From an uncultured Mucilaginibacter sp. (GTDB lineage Bacteria; Bacteroidota; Bacteroidia; Sphingobacteriales; Sphingobacteriaceae): DNA of 55,376 nt. This document shows, piece after piece, positions 8,927 through 14,917 of the stretch. The stretch spans positions 1 through 55,376 of the forward strand of contig NZ_CAMLOV010000015.1 of NCBI RefSeq assembly GCF_946481715.1. The letters run 5' to 3'. A model generated the notes under the pieces. That model saw only the letters and a list, made by a program, of their open reading frames with translations. It did not search any database and had not been told where the DNA came from. The position numbers and the translations under genes were made by a program. The stretch's first letter is position 1. The number at the start of each line of letters is the position of its first letter.

Positions 8927-9127
8927 TTAATCCTCTTCCTCTAATATAAATATTTCCTCCACGGGTTTGCCAAACACCCTGGCAATTTTTAATGCCAGTA
9001 CCGTGGATGGCACGTAGCGGTTGCTTTCGATGGTATTGATGGTTTGCCGCGATACGCTTATCAGTTCGGCTAAATCTGCCTGCGTAATGTTTTTGATGGC
9101 GCGTTCTACCCTTATCATATTCTTCAT
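8927..9127 (-). CDS. Small XRE-family transcriptional regulator
   Basis: The 66 residues are one helix-turn-helix domain of the Cro/CI type: ITQADLAELISVSRQTINTIE covers the two DNA-contacting helices (ADLAELISVS and RQTINTIESN), followed by YVPSTVLALKIARVFG and an acidic tail FILEEED. It resembles the small YozG-like regulators found beside membrane-protein genes in many bacteria. The gene starts three bases after the stop of the membrane gene, so the two are translationally linked. The dyads upstream of the operon are likely its operators (inference). Confidence 0.85.
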   Translation of the reverse strand: MKNMIRVERAIKNITQADLAELISVSRQTINTIESNRYVPSTVLALKIARVFGKPVEEIFILEEED

Positions 9128-9130
9128 GGC

Positions 9131-9571
9131 CTATGCCTCTTCCTTTTTTAGTAAGCGGTTAATCTGCCATATTTTCCAGCGAAAGCGAATAATGAAAAAT
9201 GCCAGCGGTATCCACAAGTTTAAAAACAGGATATGTTCCCGATCCTCAGATACTATCAGCGTGGCTACCAACAGTGCATAGTTTACATAAATGGCCCATT
9301 GCAACGAATCTAACCGCAACTGAGTGATCTGCTCATCCTCCACACGCTCTTTAGAAAAGGCCACTAAAAATAACCCTATAGCTACCAACAGGGCAGTGCC
9401 AATAAAAAACCAATGGTCGTGGCTAAAAAATACTGTGTTTTCGCCTGTTTTATATCCCTGGTAGTGCCCGCCGTCAACGGCTTTCATTAGCGCCATAACG
9501 GGGATATGAATTACTACAAAAAACCATCCCAGGTATTTGCACCAGTATGGAAACAGAAAGCGTGTTTTCAT
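9131..9571 (-). CDS. Small membrane protein co-transcribed with the XRE regulator
   Basis: This 146-residue protein has four predicted membrane segments and a loop reading SKERVEDEQITQLRLDSLQ, shared with the larger membrane protein at 7060-7947. In many genomes such proteins sit directly upstream of a small XRE regulator; the function is not known. Its own promoter has been cut by the IS1595-family element: the -7 box is still 20 bases upstream of the start codon, but the -33 box now lies on the far side of the element. Confidence 0.6.
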   Translation of the reverse strand: MKTRFLFPYWCKYLGWFFVVIHIPVMALMKAVDGGHYQGYKTGENTVFFSHDHWFFIGTALLVAIGLFLVAFSKERVEDEQITQLRLDSLQWAIYVNYALLVATLIVSEDREHILFLNLWIPLAFFIIRFRWKIWQINRLLKKEEA

Positions 9572-9573
9572 GA

Positions 9574-9598
9574 TGTAAAGTTTGATTTACCAAATGTA
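9574..9598 (-). promoter_or_regulatory. Operator dyad and -7 box of the membrane/XRE operon (left half of a split promoter)
   Basis: TGTAAA-N6-TTTAC(C) at 9574-9591 is a dyad lying between the start codon and the -7 box. The -7 box CAAATGTA (complement TACATTTG, matching TAnnTTTG) is at 9591-9598. A second dyad, TGTAAA-N6-TTTACA, begins at 9595 and is completed only when the inserted element is removed. The dyad centres lie 21 bp apart, two helical turns, as expected for cooperative binding of a small dimeric repressor. Confidence 0.55.
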
Positions 9599-9599
9599 A

Positions 9600-9607
9600 A
9601 ACATACT
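9600..9607 (+). repeat. Target-site duplication, left copy (AACATACT)
   Basis: The eight bases AACATACT directly precede the left inverted repeat and recur exactly after the right one at 12504-12511. An 8-bp duplication is the size known for IS1595-family elements. Confidence 0.95.
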
Positions 9608-9632
9608 GGGAACTATATACTACTTGGGACAA
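9608..9632 (+). repeat. Left terminal inverted repeat of the IS1595-family element
   Basis: It begins GGGAACTATATACTAC and ends TTGGGACAA. It is the exact reverse complement of 12479-12503. Its inner part, TTGGGACAAA, also occurs twice in the transposase promoter. Confidence 0.95.
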
Positions 9633-9641
9633 AGGTATTTT

Positions 9642-10097
9642 TTATTTTTTACTTAAAATTGGTAACCCACCTTTCGTATAACCGATAGTGTCTATACGCT
9701 TACCACCAAATTCTTTAAATGGGTCTTTCTTAATTAAAATTCCTAATGGGTCTTTTTTAGGCGGTGGGGGTGGTAATAAAGGGGCGGTGTCCGTTTTTGA
9801 ACTATCTCTCAATGTGCTATCAACTAACTCAACTTCACCCTTTGGTGGTGTCCAAGGCTTATCTAAATAGAAGTTTCCTAAAATACCTGTGTACATATCA
9901 TCTCTGCGATGGCCATAACCCATACTGCTATTATCCCTGTACTTGCTATAAATGAAATAATTGGATTGACGTTGCAACCCTTTGTAACTATCCTTACCTA
10001 AAAACTCTTTAAAATCCTTTGCGGATGGGTTGGTAAATATTAATACGGCTAAAGCAATTATTGGTAAAATAATCAATGCCCGTTTAAAAATCTTCAT
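9642..10097 (-). CDS. Passenger gene: small single-pass membrane protein, DUF4359-like
   Basis: The 151 residues begin with one membrane segment (about residues 6-22, ALIILPIIALAVLIF) followed by TNPSAKDFKEFLG, a motif resembling DUF4359-type proteins. A proline run (LLPPPPPKKDP, near residue 108) and a short repeat (PLGILIKKDP, then PFKEF) form the tail. The stop codon lies only ten bases inside the left inverted repeat, so the gene fills the end of the element. It is divergent from the 137-residue gene. Family assignment is by motif memory and weak; function unknown. Confidence 0.5.
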   Translation of the reverse strand: MKIFKRALIILPIIALAVLIFTNPSAKDFKEFLGKDSYKGLQRQSNYFIYSKYRDNSSMGYGHRRDDMYTGILGNFYLDKPWTPPKGEVELVDSTLRDSSKTDTAPLLPPPPPKKDPLGILIKKDPFKEFGGKRIDTIGYTKGGLPILSKK

Positions 10098-10170
10098 TGC
10101 AATTTGGTTTACATGAAGTTAGCATTATTAATTGGCTTTATGTACATTGTAGGCTTAAACCTAATCTCAC

Positions 10171-10584
10171 ATGTTTTTAAACACACAACCCTCTGCCGTA
10201 ATTCAGCATTATATCAATCCCGATTTCATATCTGAACAATTAACACAGGCCTCTCACAAAGTTGGATTGGGTATCAGTATCGATGGGGAAATGTTGAAGC
10301 TAACTTTTAATGTAGTATTTAAAAAAAGAGATAGTATAGATGTTGTTTTAGCAACATTCCAAATTGAAAAATTATCTGAGTTTACGGCAATTGATAAGAG
10401 TGAGGATAGGTATCACATTACCTTTTATGTAGAGATGTTTTCAGACGAGGTGTGGGAACTCTTGAAAACCACGACACCAAAGTATATGCTTCAAATAGAA
10501 TTGCCCTTGATAAACGAAATTCAAAAAGAAAACATAGTAAGCGCCGTTTCTTTGGCACTAACAAAATCCGGCTATTACCTGTAA
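10171..10584 (+). CDS. Passenger gene: hypothetical protein, possibly SecB-like fold
   Basis: The 137-residue protein is soluble with no signal peptide. The middle shows long alternating strands (LKLTFNVVFKKRDSID, VVLATFQIEKLSEF), then an amphipathic helix (EVWELLKTTTPKYML) and a closing helix ending in ALTKSGYYL. This order and the closing pattern resemble SecB-type chaperones (helix, P..L...l..i, then a Gly-hydrophobic end). The resemblance is weak and no key residue proves it. It is transcribed away from the 151-residue gene, inside the element. Confidence 0.4.
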   Translation: MFLNTQPSAVIQHYINPDFISEQLTQASHKVGLGISIDGEMLKLTFNVVFKKRDSIDVVLATFQIEKLSEFTAIDKSEDRYHITFYVEMFSDEVWELLKTTTPKYMLQIELPLINEIQKENIVSAVSLALTKSGYYL

Positions 10585-10660
10585 AGGTAAGTTTAACGGT
10601 TGACGTTTGTAATGATTTATTAGCCATGCCTAATTAATTTAATTACGCAAAGCTAATAAT

Positions 10661-10807
10661 TTATTTGGTATCTTTCTTAGGTTGTATCTTAGTATTAACA
10701 GCGATGTTAATCATCTGCTCTAAAGTCCCGTCGAACGTTACTTTCTCTTCATACTTTTCAGCCCTGACTTTACGCTTTACCTTTGGTTTTTTTTCTTCAT
10801 CTGCCAT
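10661..10807 (-). CDS. 48-residue basic protein coupled to the transposase gene
   Basis: The minus strand reads MADEEKKPKVKRKVR, then AEKYEEKVTFDGTLEQM, then INIAVNTKIQPKKDTK and a stop. The ATG lies eight bases beyond the transposase stop, on the same strand, so it is probably translated from the transposase mRNA. A highly charged, lysine-rich head is followed by a short strand-helix pattern. It could be an accessory to transposition or cargo; no family was recognised. It is too short for most gene finders. Confidence 0.55.
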   Translation of the reverse strand: MADEEKKPKVKRKVRAEKYEEKVTFDGTLEQMINIAVNTKIQPKKDTK

Positions 10808-10815
10808 ATACAAAA

Positions 10816-11745
10816 TTACTTAATTAAATCGCTATATGTTAAACGTACATTATTTACATTTTTGATTGCATCCTCAAAGCGAATAACATCTTTAAGAGTA
10901 CGAGTGTTGTACCTATAACCAAACTCATGGCAATAGCGGTGTAAGTGCTTAGGGCTTACTTGGTGGTATATACCGTAGATGCCTCTTTTAAGTTGGCTAA
11001 AGAAACCCTCGATAGTATTGGTATGTATATCCCCTCTTACAAACTCTTTTTGCACGTGGTTAACTGTTTCGTGCTCGAAAGAATGTTTAAGGCTACCATA
11101 CATAGTTGAACTATCGGTTATTACTAAAGCATCTGCTTTTACGTTTGCTTCTATAACAGGGAATACATCGTTAAAGCGTAATTTATCTTTACCGAATACT
11201 TGTGTTTTAACAATGCCTTTAGTTCGCTCAACCAAAGCAACAACTGTAGTTTTAGATGCAAATTGAGCACCCGATGCACGTAACTCCGCACGTTTCTTAT
11301 TGCTCTTATTTGCTGTTTTACCACCAACGTATGTTTCGTCCATTTCAACTACACCCTCTAACTGCTCACCTGCATTAAGGTTCAGCATTTCTCGTATACG
11401 GTGTAAAACAAACCAAGCAGTTTTTTGAGTTATATTTAAGTCCCTGGATAACTGTAAAGATGAAATACCTTTTTTGTGCGCAGTACATAGGTACATTGCG
11501 GCAAACCATGTACGTAATGATATTTTAGTGTTCTCGAAGATCGTACCAGTAGTAACGGTAAATTTCTTATGGCACTCTTTAGCTTTGCATTTAAAGCCTC
11601 TATTTGTTACGTATGCGCCAACGTTACCACAATGAGGGCAATACGGCTCATCGTTCCACCGGCTCTTAGCTAAATAGGCTACGCATGTAGTTTCTTCTTT
11701 GAAGAAATCTAATACTTGAGTGAGGCTTTTAAATTGAGTTGCCAT
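10816..11745 (-). CDS. IS1595-family transposase (ISXO2-like DDE domain)
   Basis: The 309 residues match IS1595 transposases. An N-terminal zinc ribbon uses Cys 36, 39, 53 and 58 (CPHC and CKAKEC), followed by a helix-turn-helix-like segment (ISSLQLSRDLNITQKTAWFVL). The RNase-H-like catalytic domain shows VVEMDETYVGGK (Asp about 136), LVITDSSTMY (Asp about 211) and HTNTIEGFFSQLKRG (Asn/Glu about 243-246). All motifs are intact and no frameshift is seen, so the enzyme is probably functional. It is expressed from the strong promoter at 11768-11799. Confidence 0.95.
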   Translation of the reverse strand: MATQFKSLTQVLDFFKEETTCVAYLAKSRWNDEPYCPHCGNVGAYVTNRGFKCKAKECHKKFTVTTGTIFENTKISLRTWFAAMYLCTAHKKGISSLQLSRDLNITQKTAWFVLHRIREMLNLNAGEQLEGVVEMDETYVGGKTANKSNKKRAELRASGAQFASKTTVVALVERTKGIVKTQVFGKDKLRFNDVFPVIEANVKADALVITDSSTMYGSLKHSFEHETVNHVQKEFVRGDIHTNTIEGFFSQLKRGIYGIYHQVSPKHLHRYCHEFGYRYNTRTLKDVIRFEDAIKNVNNVRLTYSDLIK

Positions 11746-11767
11746 GTGTTTTAATAGCTTATTGGGA

Positions 11768-11799
11768 CAAATATAATATTAATAACAATATGGGACAAA
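11768..11799 (-). promoter_or_regulatory. Transposase promoter built from inverted-repeat-like TTTGTCCCA words
   Basis: On the minus strand TTTG (complement at 11796-11799), a 20-base spacer and TATATTTG (complement at 11768-11775) form a full Bacteroidota promoter, about 22 bases before the transposase ATG. Both boxes are part of the word (A)TTTGTCCCA, also the inner end of the terminal repeats. Transposase binding here would block its own promoter (inference). Confidence 0.7.
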
Positions 11800-11820
11800 T
11801 TTATTTGAAAATAGTTTTGT

Positions 11821-11840
11821 AGATTGTGGGCTACCAATCT
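11821..11840 (+). promoter_or_regulatory. Short leader hairpin before the HEPN-like gene
   Basis: AGATTG and CAATCT form a 6-bp stem around an 8-base loop, ending eight bases before the ATG at 11849. It would sit at the ribosome entry site of the passenger gene. A TAnnTTTG-like box, TAGTTTTG, lies just upstream at 11812-11819. Confidence 0.35.
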
Positions 11841-11848
11841 AAATCATT

Positions 11849-12358
11849 ATGATAAATTCACCAGAAGAAAGATTATTTGCGTACATAGGCTCATGTAGGG
11901 GCGCATTTATTAATCAGGTTGCTTATATAGAGAAAAAAATGGAGTTTTTTGTTGCTTACCATTTTTGTAGAAACATTCAACGAGCTCACGAAATGGTTGA
12001 ATTTTTAACAGGGGATAGATTCGTTTCGTTTGAATCTAAAAGGATGGCATTTCAATATGTCTTAGAGAGGCATCATGGTGAATTATATAAAAAAAGCAAG
12101 GGAAAATTTGAATCGCTTACTAAAATACAAAACGAAAGAAACAAACTTGCCCATTTAATAGCAGACACTACGCCTTTGGCGGTTGACCTCTTTATAAAAG
12201 ATGGAACATTTTCACTTATAAAGTTTTCTAAAGATACAAAGCCTGTGATCTACAAAACAGCATATATAAAAGAAATAACAGAGATAGTTGACGATGTAGC
12301 AAATTGGATGAATTCCACTTTAAGAGAATATCTTGAAAACAACGAAGCCGCCTCGTAA
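11849..12358 (+). CDS. Passenger gene: HEPN-like protein
   Basis: The 169 residues are mostly helical. Near residue 97 lies NERNKLAHLI, matching the HEPN ribonuclease/nucleotide-binding motif R-x4-6-H (Arg97, His102), preceded by helices of the kind seen in HEPN folds (FINQVAYIEKKMEFFVAYHF). HEPN proteins often act as RNA-cutting toxins or abortive-infection effectors, though many are inactive. No MNT nucleotidyltransferase partner or obvious antitoxin gene is adjacent. The motif is visible; activity and a defence or addiction role are inference. Confidence 0.6.
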   Translation: MINSPEERLFAYIGSCRGAFINQVAYIEKKMEFFVAYHFCRNIQRAHEMVEFLTGDRFVSFESKRMAFQYVLERHHGELYKKSKGKFESLTKIQNERNKLAHLIADTTPLAVDLFIKDGTFSLIKFSKDTKPVIYKTAYIKEITEIVDDVANWMNSTLREYLENNEAAS

Positions 12359-12445
12359 TTATCATGTTGCAACATTCTAATTAGTCAACGGCGACCTCTG
12401 AATTATCTTAATAATACAAACATAATTATTATTTGCTAAATACTC

Positions 12446-12476
12446 TTGACATTATGTACAGCATACTTTACATTTG
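12446..12476 (+). promoter_or_regulatory. Outward-facing promoter with operator-like dyad at the right end of the element
   Basis: TTG (12446-12448), 20 bases, then TACATTTG (12469-12476) match the Bacteroidota promoter pattern. The dyad TGTACA-N6-TTTACA at 12455-12472 overlaps the -7 box. Order and spacing (TTG, six bases, dyad, TTTG) are identical to the split promoter of the membrane/XRE operon. No plus-strand gene follows within 3 kb. Confidence 0.5.
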
Positions 12477-12478
12477 TC

Positions 12479-12503
12479 TTGTCCCAAGTAGTATATAGTT
12501 CCC
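12479..12503 (-). repeat. Right terminal inverted repeat of the IS1595-family element
   Basis: It reads TTGTCCCAAGTAGTATATAG then TTCCC, an exact reverse complement of 9608-9632. Confidence 0.95.
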
Positions 12504-12511
12504 AACATACT
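12504..12511 (+). repeat. Target-site duplication, right copy (AACATACT)
   Basis: Identical to 9600-9607. Removing the element and one copy rejoins a palindromic site, TGTAAA-ACATAC-TTTACA. Confidence 0.95.
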
Positions 12512-12525
12512 TTACATTTTTACAA
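12512..12525 (-). promoter_or_regulatory. Displaced -33 box and operator half-site of the membrane/XRE operon
   Basis: TTACA at 12512-12516 is the right half of the operator cut by the element. The minus-strand TTG (CAA at 12523-12525) would lie exactly 20 bases from the -7 box TACATTTG at 9591-9598 if the element and one target copy were removed. Confidence 0.5.
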
Positions 12526-12584
12526 GTTTATTTACCGCTATTCCGTTGTAATAGGCGGCCGCGCGGACCAGGAAGTTAACAACG

Positions 12585-12608
12585 AAAAAAGCACCCTTTT
12601 GAGGCGCT
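12585..12608 (-). terminator. Intrinsic terminator of the M28 peptidase transcript
   Basis: On the minus strand AGCGCC pairs with GGTGCT (one G-U pair) and is followed by TTTTTT. It lies about 27 bases past the peptidase stop codon. Confidence 0.7.
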
Positions 12609-12634
12609 CTTTTATAAAATATTGTTGTTAGTAC

Positions 12635-14209
12635 TTAGCGGGTACCGCCGGCTGGTTTTTTATCTACTACAGGGCGGGCATCCCGGTTAGCTAATTCCCA
12701 GCCGGTGAAAAACGCCAGTTGAGCGCGTTTTGCCAGCAGCGGAAAGTTAATTTTGCTTACTTCGTCGCCGGGTTGGTGGTAATCGGCATGTACGCCGTTA
12801 AAGTAAAATATAATTGGCACGCCGTAACGGGCAAAGTTGTAATGATCGCTACGATAGTAGAAACGATTTGGATCGTTAGGGTCATCGTATTTATAATCCA
12901 GTTTCAATTGGGTATAGGTATTATTGGCATCCTCGCCAATTTTGTTCAGGTCGGAGCTGAGCATGTTAGAGCCTATTGAATACACATAGTTAGCAGAATC
13001 GGGCTTGCCTATATATTCTTCGCCTACGCGGCCAATCATGTCAATGTTCAAATCGGCAATAGTATTAGCCAATGGGTAAACCGGATGGTCGGTATAGTAC
13101 TCAGAGCCTAACAAGCCTTTTTCCTCGCCAACATTCCCCAGGAACAATACGCTGCGGCGCGGGCCTTTGCCGTCCTTTTTAGCCTTGGCAAATGCCTGGG
13201 CAATTTCAAGCATCCCGGTAGTACCGCTGCCGTCATCATCGGCACCGTTGTTTACTTTGTCTTTAGCACCGGGGCGGGTAACCAAGCCTATATGGTCATA
13301 ATGTGCCGAGAAAATAAGCACTTCGTTTTTTAGCTTAGGGTCGCTACCTGGCATAAAACCTAAAACATCAACAGCTTTTACATCAGTCATGGTAGTATTA
13401 TAAGCTATCGCAACGGTAGATTTTACAGTTTGCGTTTGCTTGGCCGTAGCAGAAGCTGTTTTAAGTTCATCATAAGTTTTGCCCGACGGTTTAACTATAG
13501 CATCCGCAACTGCAGTGGTAATGTTAAATACCGGCGCATCGGTATTATTCTCGGCTGGTTTTTTTATGGCCAACACGCCGCCGCCGCTTGGGTTTTGGCC
13601 GCCAAAACGCTTAAGCAACGCGGCAATCTCGCCGTTGGCAGCAAGTATCACAGCCGGTTTTTGCCTGCGGATAGCGGTTAGAATCGCCTGGCGTGCAGTG
13701 CTTGCCCTGTAGCCGGTATTAGTTTTGGTACCAGCAAGGGGTTTATCTTCGTTTATCAACAATACAACCTTACCGGCAAGGTCGGTACCTGCAATTTCAT
13801 CTGCTGTGCCATAACCAACAAAAACAACATCAGTTGCATTGATAGCCTTATCCGGAAAAGTGCCACGTACAAAAAAATCCGTCCAATTACCAAAACTTTG
13901 CCCGCCTATAGAAAAGGCACTAATGGTAAGTTTGGTTTCTGCCAAAGGCACATCAAAAAAATAAGAGCCATTTACCGGCGCTTGTAAGCCTAATTTTTTA
14001 AACTCGCCCGCTATATAGTTAGCGGCCTTTTCGGCACCGGGCTTGCCGGTTTCGCGGCCTTCAAACTCGTCCGACGCTAATATGGTCAGGTGTTTTTTGG
14101 CATCATCAGCAGTAATTAACTTGCTGTACTTAACTGCTGTAGCATTTTGCTGTGCACAAGCACTTGCACCAATAGCCAGGGCAGTTATAAAAAGCGATAC
14201 TTTCTTCAT
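12635..14209 (-). CDS. M28-family zinc aminopeptidase/carboxypeptidase-like, secreted
   Basis: At 524 residues the protein has a signal peptide or lipobox-like N-terminus (ALAIGASACAQQN), a region resembling a PA insert (about residues 120-250) and a C-terminal M28 catalytic domain. The two-zinc site can be followed: FSAHYDHIG, NNGADDDGSG, GNVGEEKGLLGSEY, LNIDMIGR and HADYHQPGDE supply the His/Asp/Glu ligands. M28 enzymes release N-terminal residues from peptides. It follows rpiB by 29 bases on the same strand and is probably co-transcribed. Confidence 0.92.
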   Translation of the reverse strand: MKKVSLFITALAIGASACAQQNATAVKYSKLITADDAKKHLTILASDEFEGRETGKPGAEKAANYIAGEFKKLGLQAPVNGSYFFDVPLAETKLTISAFSIGGQSFGNWTDFFVRGTFPDKAINATDVVFVGYGTADEIAGTDLAGKVVLLINEDKPLAGTKTNTGYRASTARQAILTAIRRQKPAVILAANGEIAALLKRFGGQNPSGGGVLAIKKPAENNTDAPVFNITTAVADAIVKPSGKTYDELKTASATAKQTQTVKSTVAIAYNTTMTDVKAVDVLGFMPGSDPKLKNEVLIFSAHYDHIGLVTRPGAKDKVNNGADDDGSGTTGMLEIAQAFAKAKKDGKGPRRSVLFLGNVGEEKGLLGSEYYTDHPVYPLANTIADLNIDMIGRVGEEYIGKPDSANYVYSIGSNMLSSDLNKIGEDANNTYTQLKLDYKYDDPNDPNRFYYRSDHYNFARYGVPIIFYFNGVHADYHQPGDEVSKINFPLLAKRAQLAFFTGWELANRDARPVVDKKPAGGTR

Positions 14210-14238
14210 CTATTTAAAATTTATCTATTGTAGTGTGT

Positions 14239-14673
14239 TTAGCAAGCAATTTTGCCAACGCGCCTTGCATGGCGGCCGCCTTCAAATTCTTCGCTTAAAA
14301 ATCTCTCTATTATTGTTTTTGCCTCATCAAGGCTTACGTGGCGGGCCGGGATACACAATACGTTGGCATCATTATGCGTACGCGCAGGGATGGCTACTTC
14401 TTCTTTCCAGCAAATGGCTGCGCGAATGTTCTGGTGTTTGTTGGCTGTGATGGCCACGCCATTGGCACTGCCGCAAAGCAGGATACCAAAATCAAAACCG
14501 CCGCCTTCTACGGCTGATGCTACGGCATGGGCAAAATCGGGGTAATCTGCAGATTCGGCAGAATCGGTACCAAAATCTGTAAAATCAATATTATCAAACA
14601 TCCCTAAAATGGCTTGTTTGTATTCAAAGCCGGCGTGGTCTGCACCAATGGCAATTTTCAACCCTGTTTTCAT
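14239..14673 (-). CDS. rpiB: Ribose-5-phosphate isomerase B
   Basis: RpiB interconverts ribose 5-phosphate and ribulose 5-phosphate in the pentose phosphate pathway. The 144 residues show the family signatures IGADHAGFEYK, LLCGSANGVAI with the catalytic cysteine, the phosphate-contacting RTHNDANVLCIPAR and a C-terminal EGGRHARRVGKI. Length is normal. It is the first gene of a likely pair with the M28 peptidase. Confidence 0.96.
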   Translation of the reverse strand: MKTGLKIAIGADHAGFEYKQAILGMFDNIDFTDFGTDSAESADYPDFAHAVASAVEGGGFDFGILLCGSANGVAITANKHQNIRAAICWKEEVAIPARTHNDANVLCIPARHVSLDEAKTIIERFLSEEFEGGRHARRVGKIAC

Positions 14674-14751
14674 TGTTCAAATGTATAACTTTTATACAAG
14701 GGCTTACGTAAATTTTTTGATAGACAGCTGTTACAGGAAAGAGGAAAATTA

Positions 14752-14833
14752 AATATCGAACACCGAATTTCGAATGATGAATATCGAAGGAATTACTTCA
14801 TCATTCGATATTTAGCATTCGGTGTTCGATATT
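14752..14833. repeat. Nested inverted repeat (AATATCGAACACCGAAT family)
   Basis: The outer arms, 17 bases at 14752-14768 and 14817-14833, are perfect complements. Inside lie a second pair, TCGAATGATGAA (14770-14781) and TTCATCATTCGA (14797-14808). The whole can fold to one long hairpin. It lies between the tatC terminator and rpiB and codes for nothing. Confidence 0.75.
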
Positions 14834-14853
14834 ATGCCACCTGATGTTGTTAT

Positions 14854-14887
14854 AAAATAGCCCCGCCTGTTCAAAGGGCGAGGCTAT
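14854..14887 (-). terminator. Intrinsic terminator after tatC
   Basis: ATAGCC-C-CGCC pairs with GGCG-A-GGCTAT around a short loop, and the minus strand continues into TTTTAT. It follows the tatC stop at 14918 by about 30 bases. Confidence 0.75.
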
Positions 14888-14917
14888 CTGTAGAATATTT
14901 TTTTATACGAGCGCAGA

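Larger units (their letters stand above)
9608..12503. mobile_element. Complete IS1595-family element with passenger genes (2,896 bp)
   Basis: The element is bounded by 25-bp perfect inverted repeats starting GGGAACTATATACTACTT and flanked by the 8-bp direct repeat AACATACT. It encodes an IS1595-type transposase, a 48-residue protein coupled to it, and three passenger genes (151, 137 and 169 residues). Typical IS1595 members are about 0.7-1.1 kb, so roughly 1.8 kb is cargo. The interior is visibly richer in A+T than its surroundings. Perfect ends and an intact target duplication suggest recent insertion and that it may still be active. Confidence 0.95.

Noticed and set aside
9608..12503. Composite transposon bounded by two IS copies
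   Set aside because: There is only one transposase and one set of terminal repeats; the internal TGGGACAAAT words are short promoter repeats, not full ends.
12446..12631. 61-residue plus-strand frame across the right end of the IS1595-family element
   Set aside because: It crosses the inverted repeat and target duplication and has no family-like features; the promoter there has no convincing gene to drive.
12446..14209. Outward promoter at the element's right end activating the M28 peptidase
   Set aside because: The peptidase is on the opposite strand and converges, so the promoter could at most make antisense RNA.
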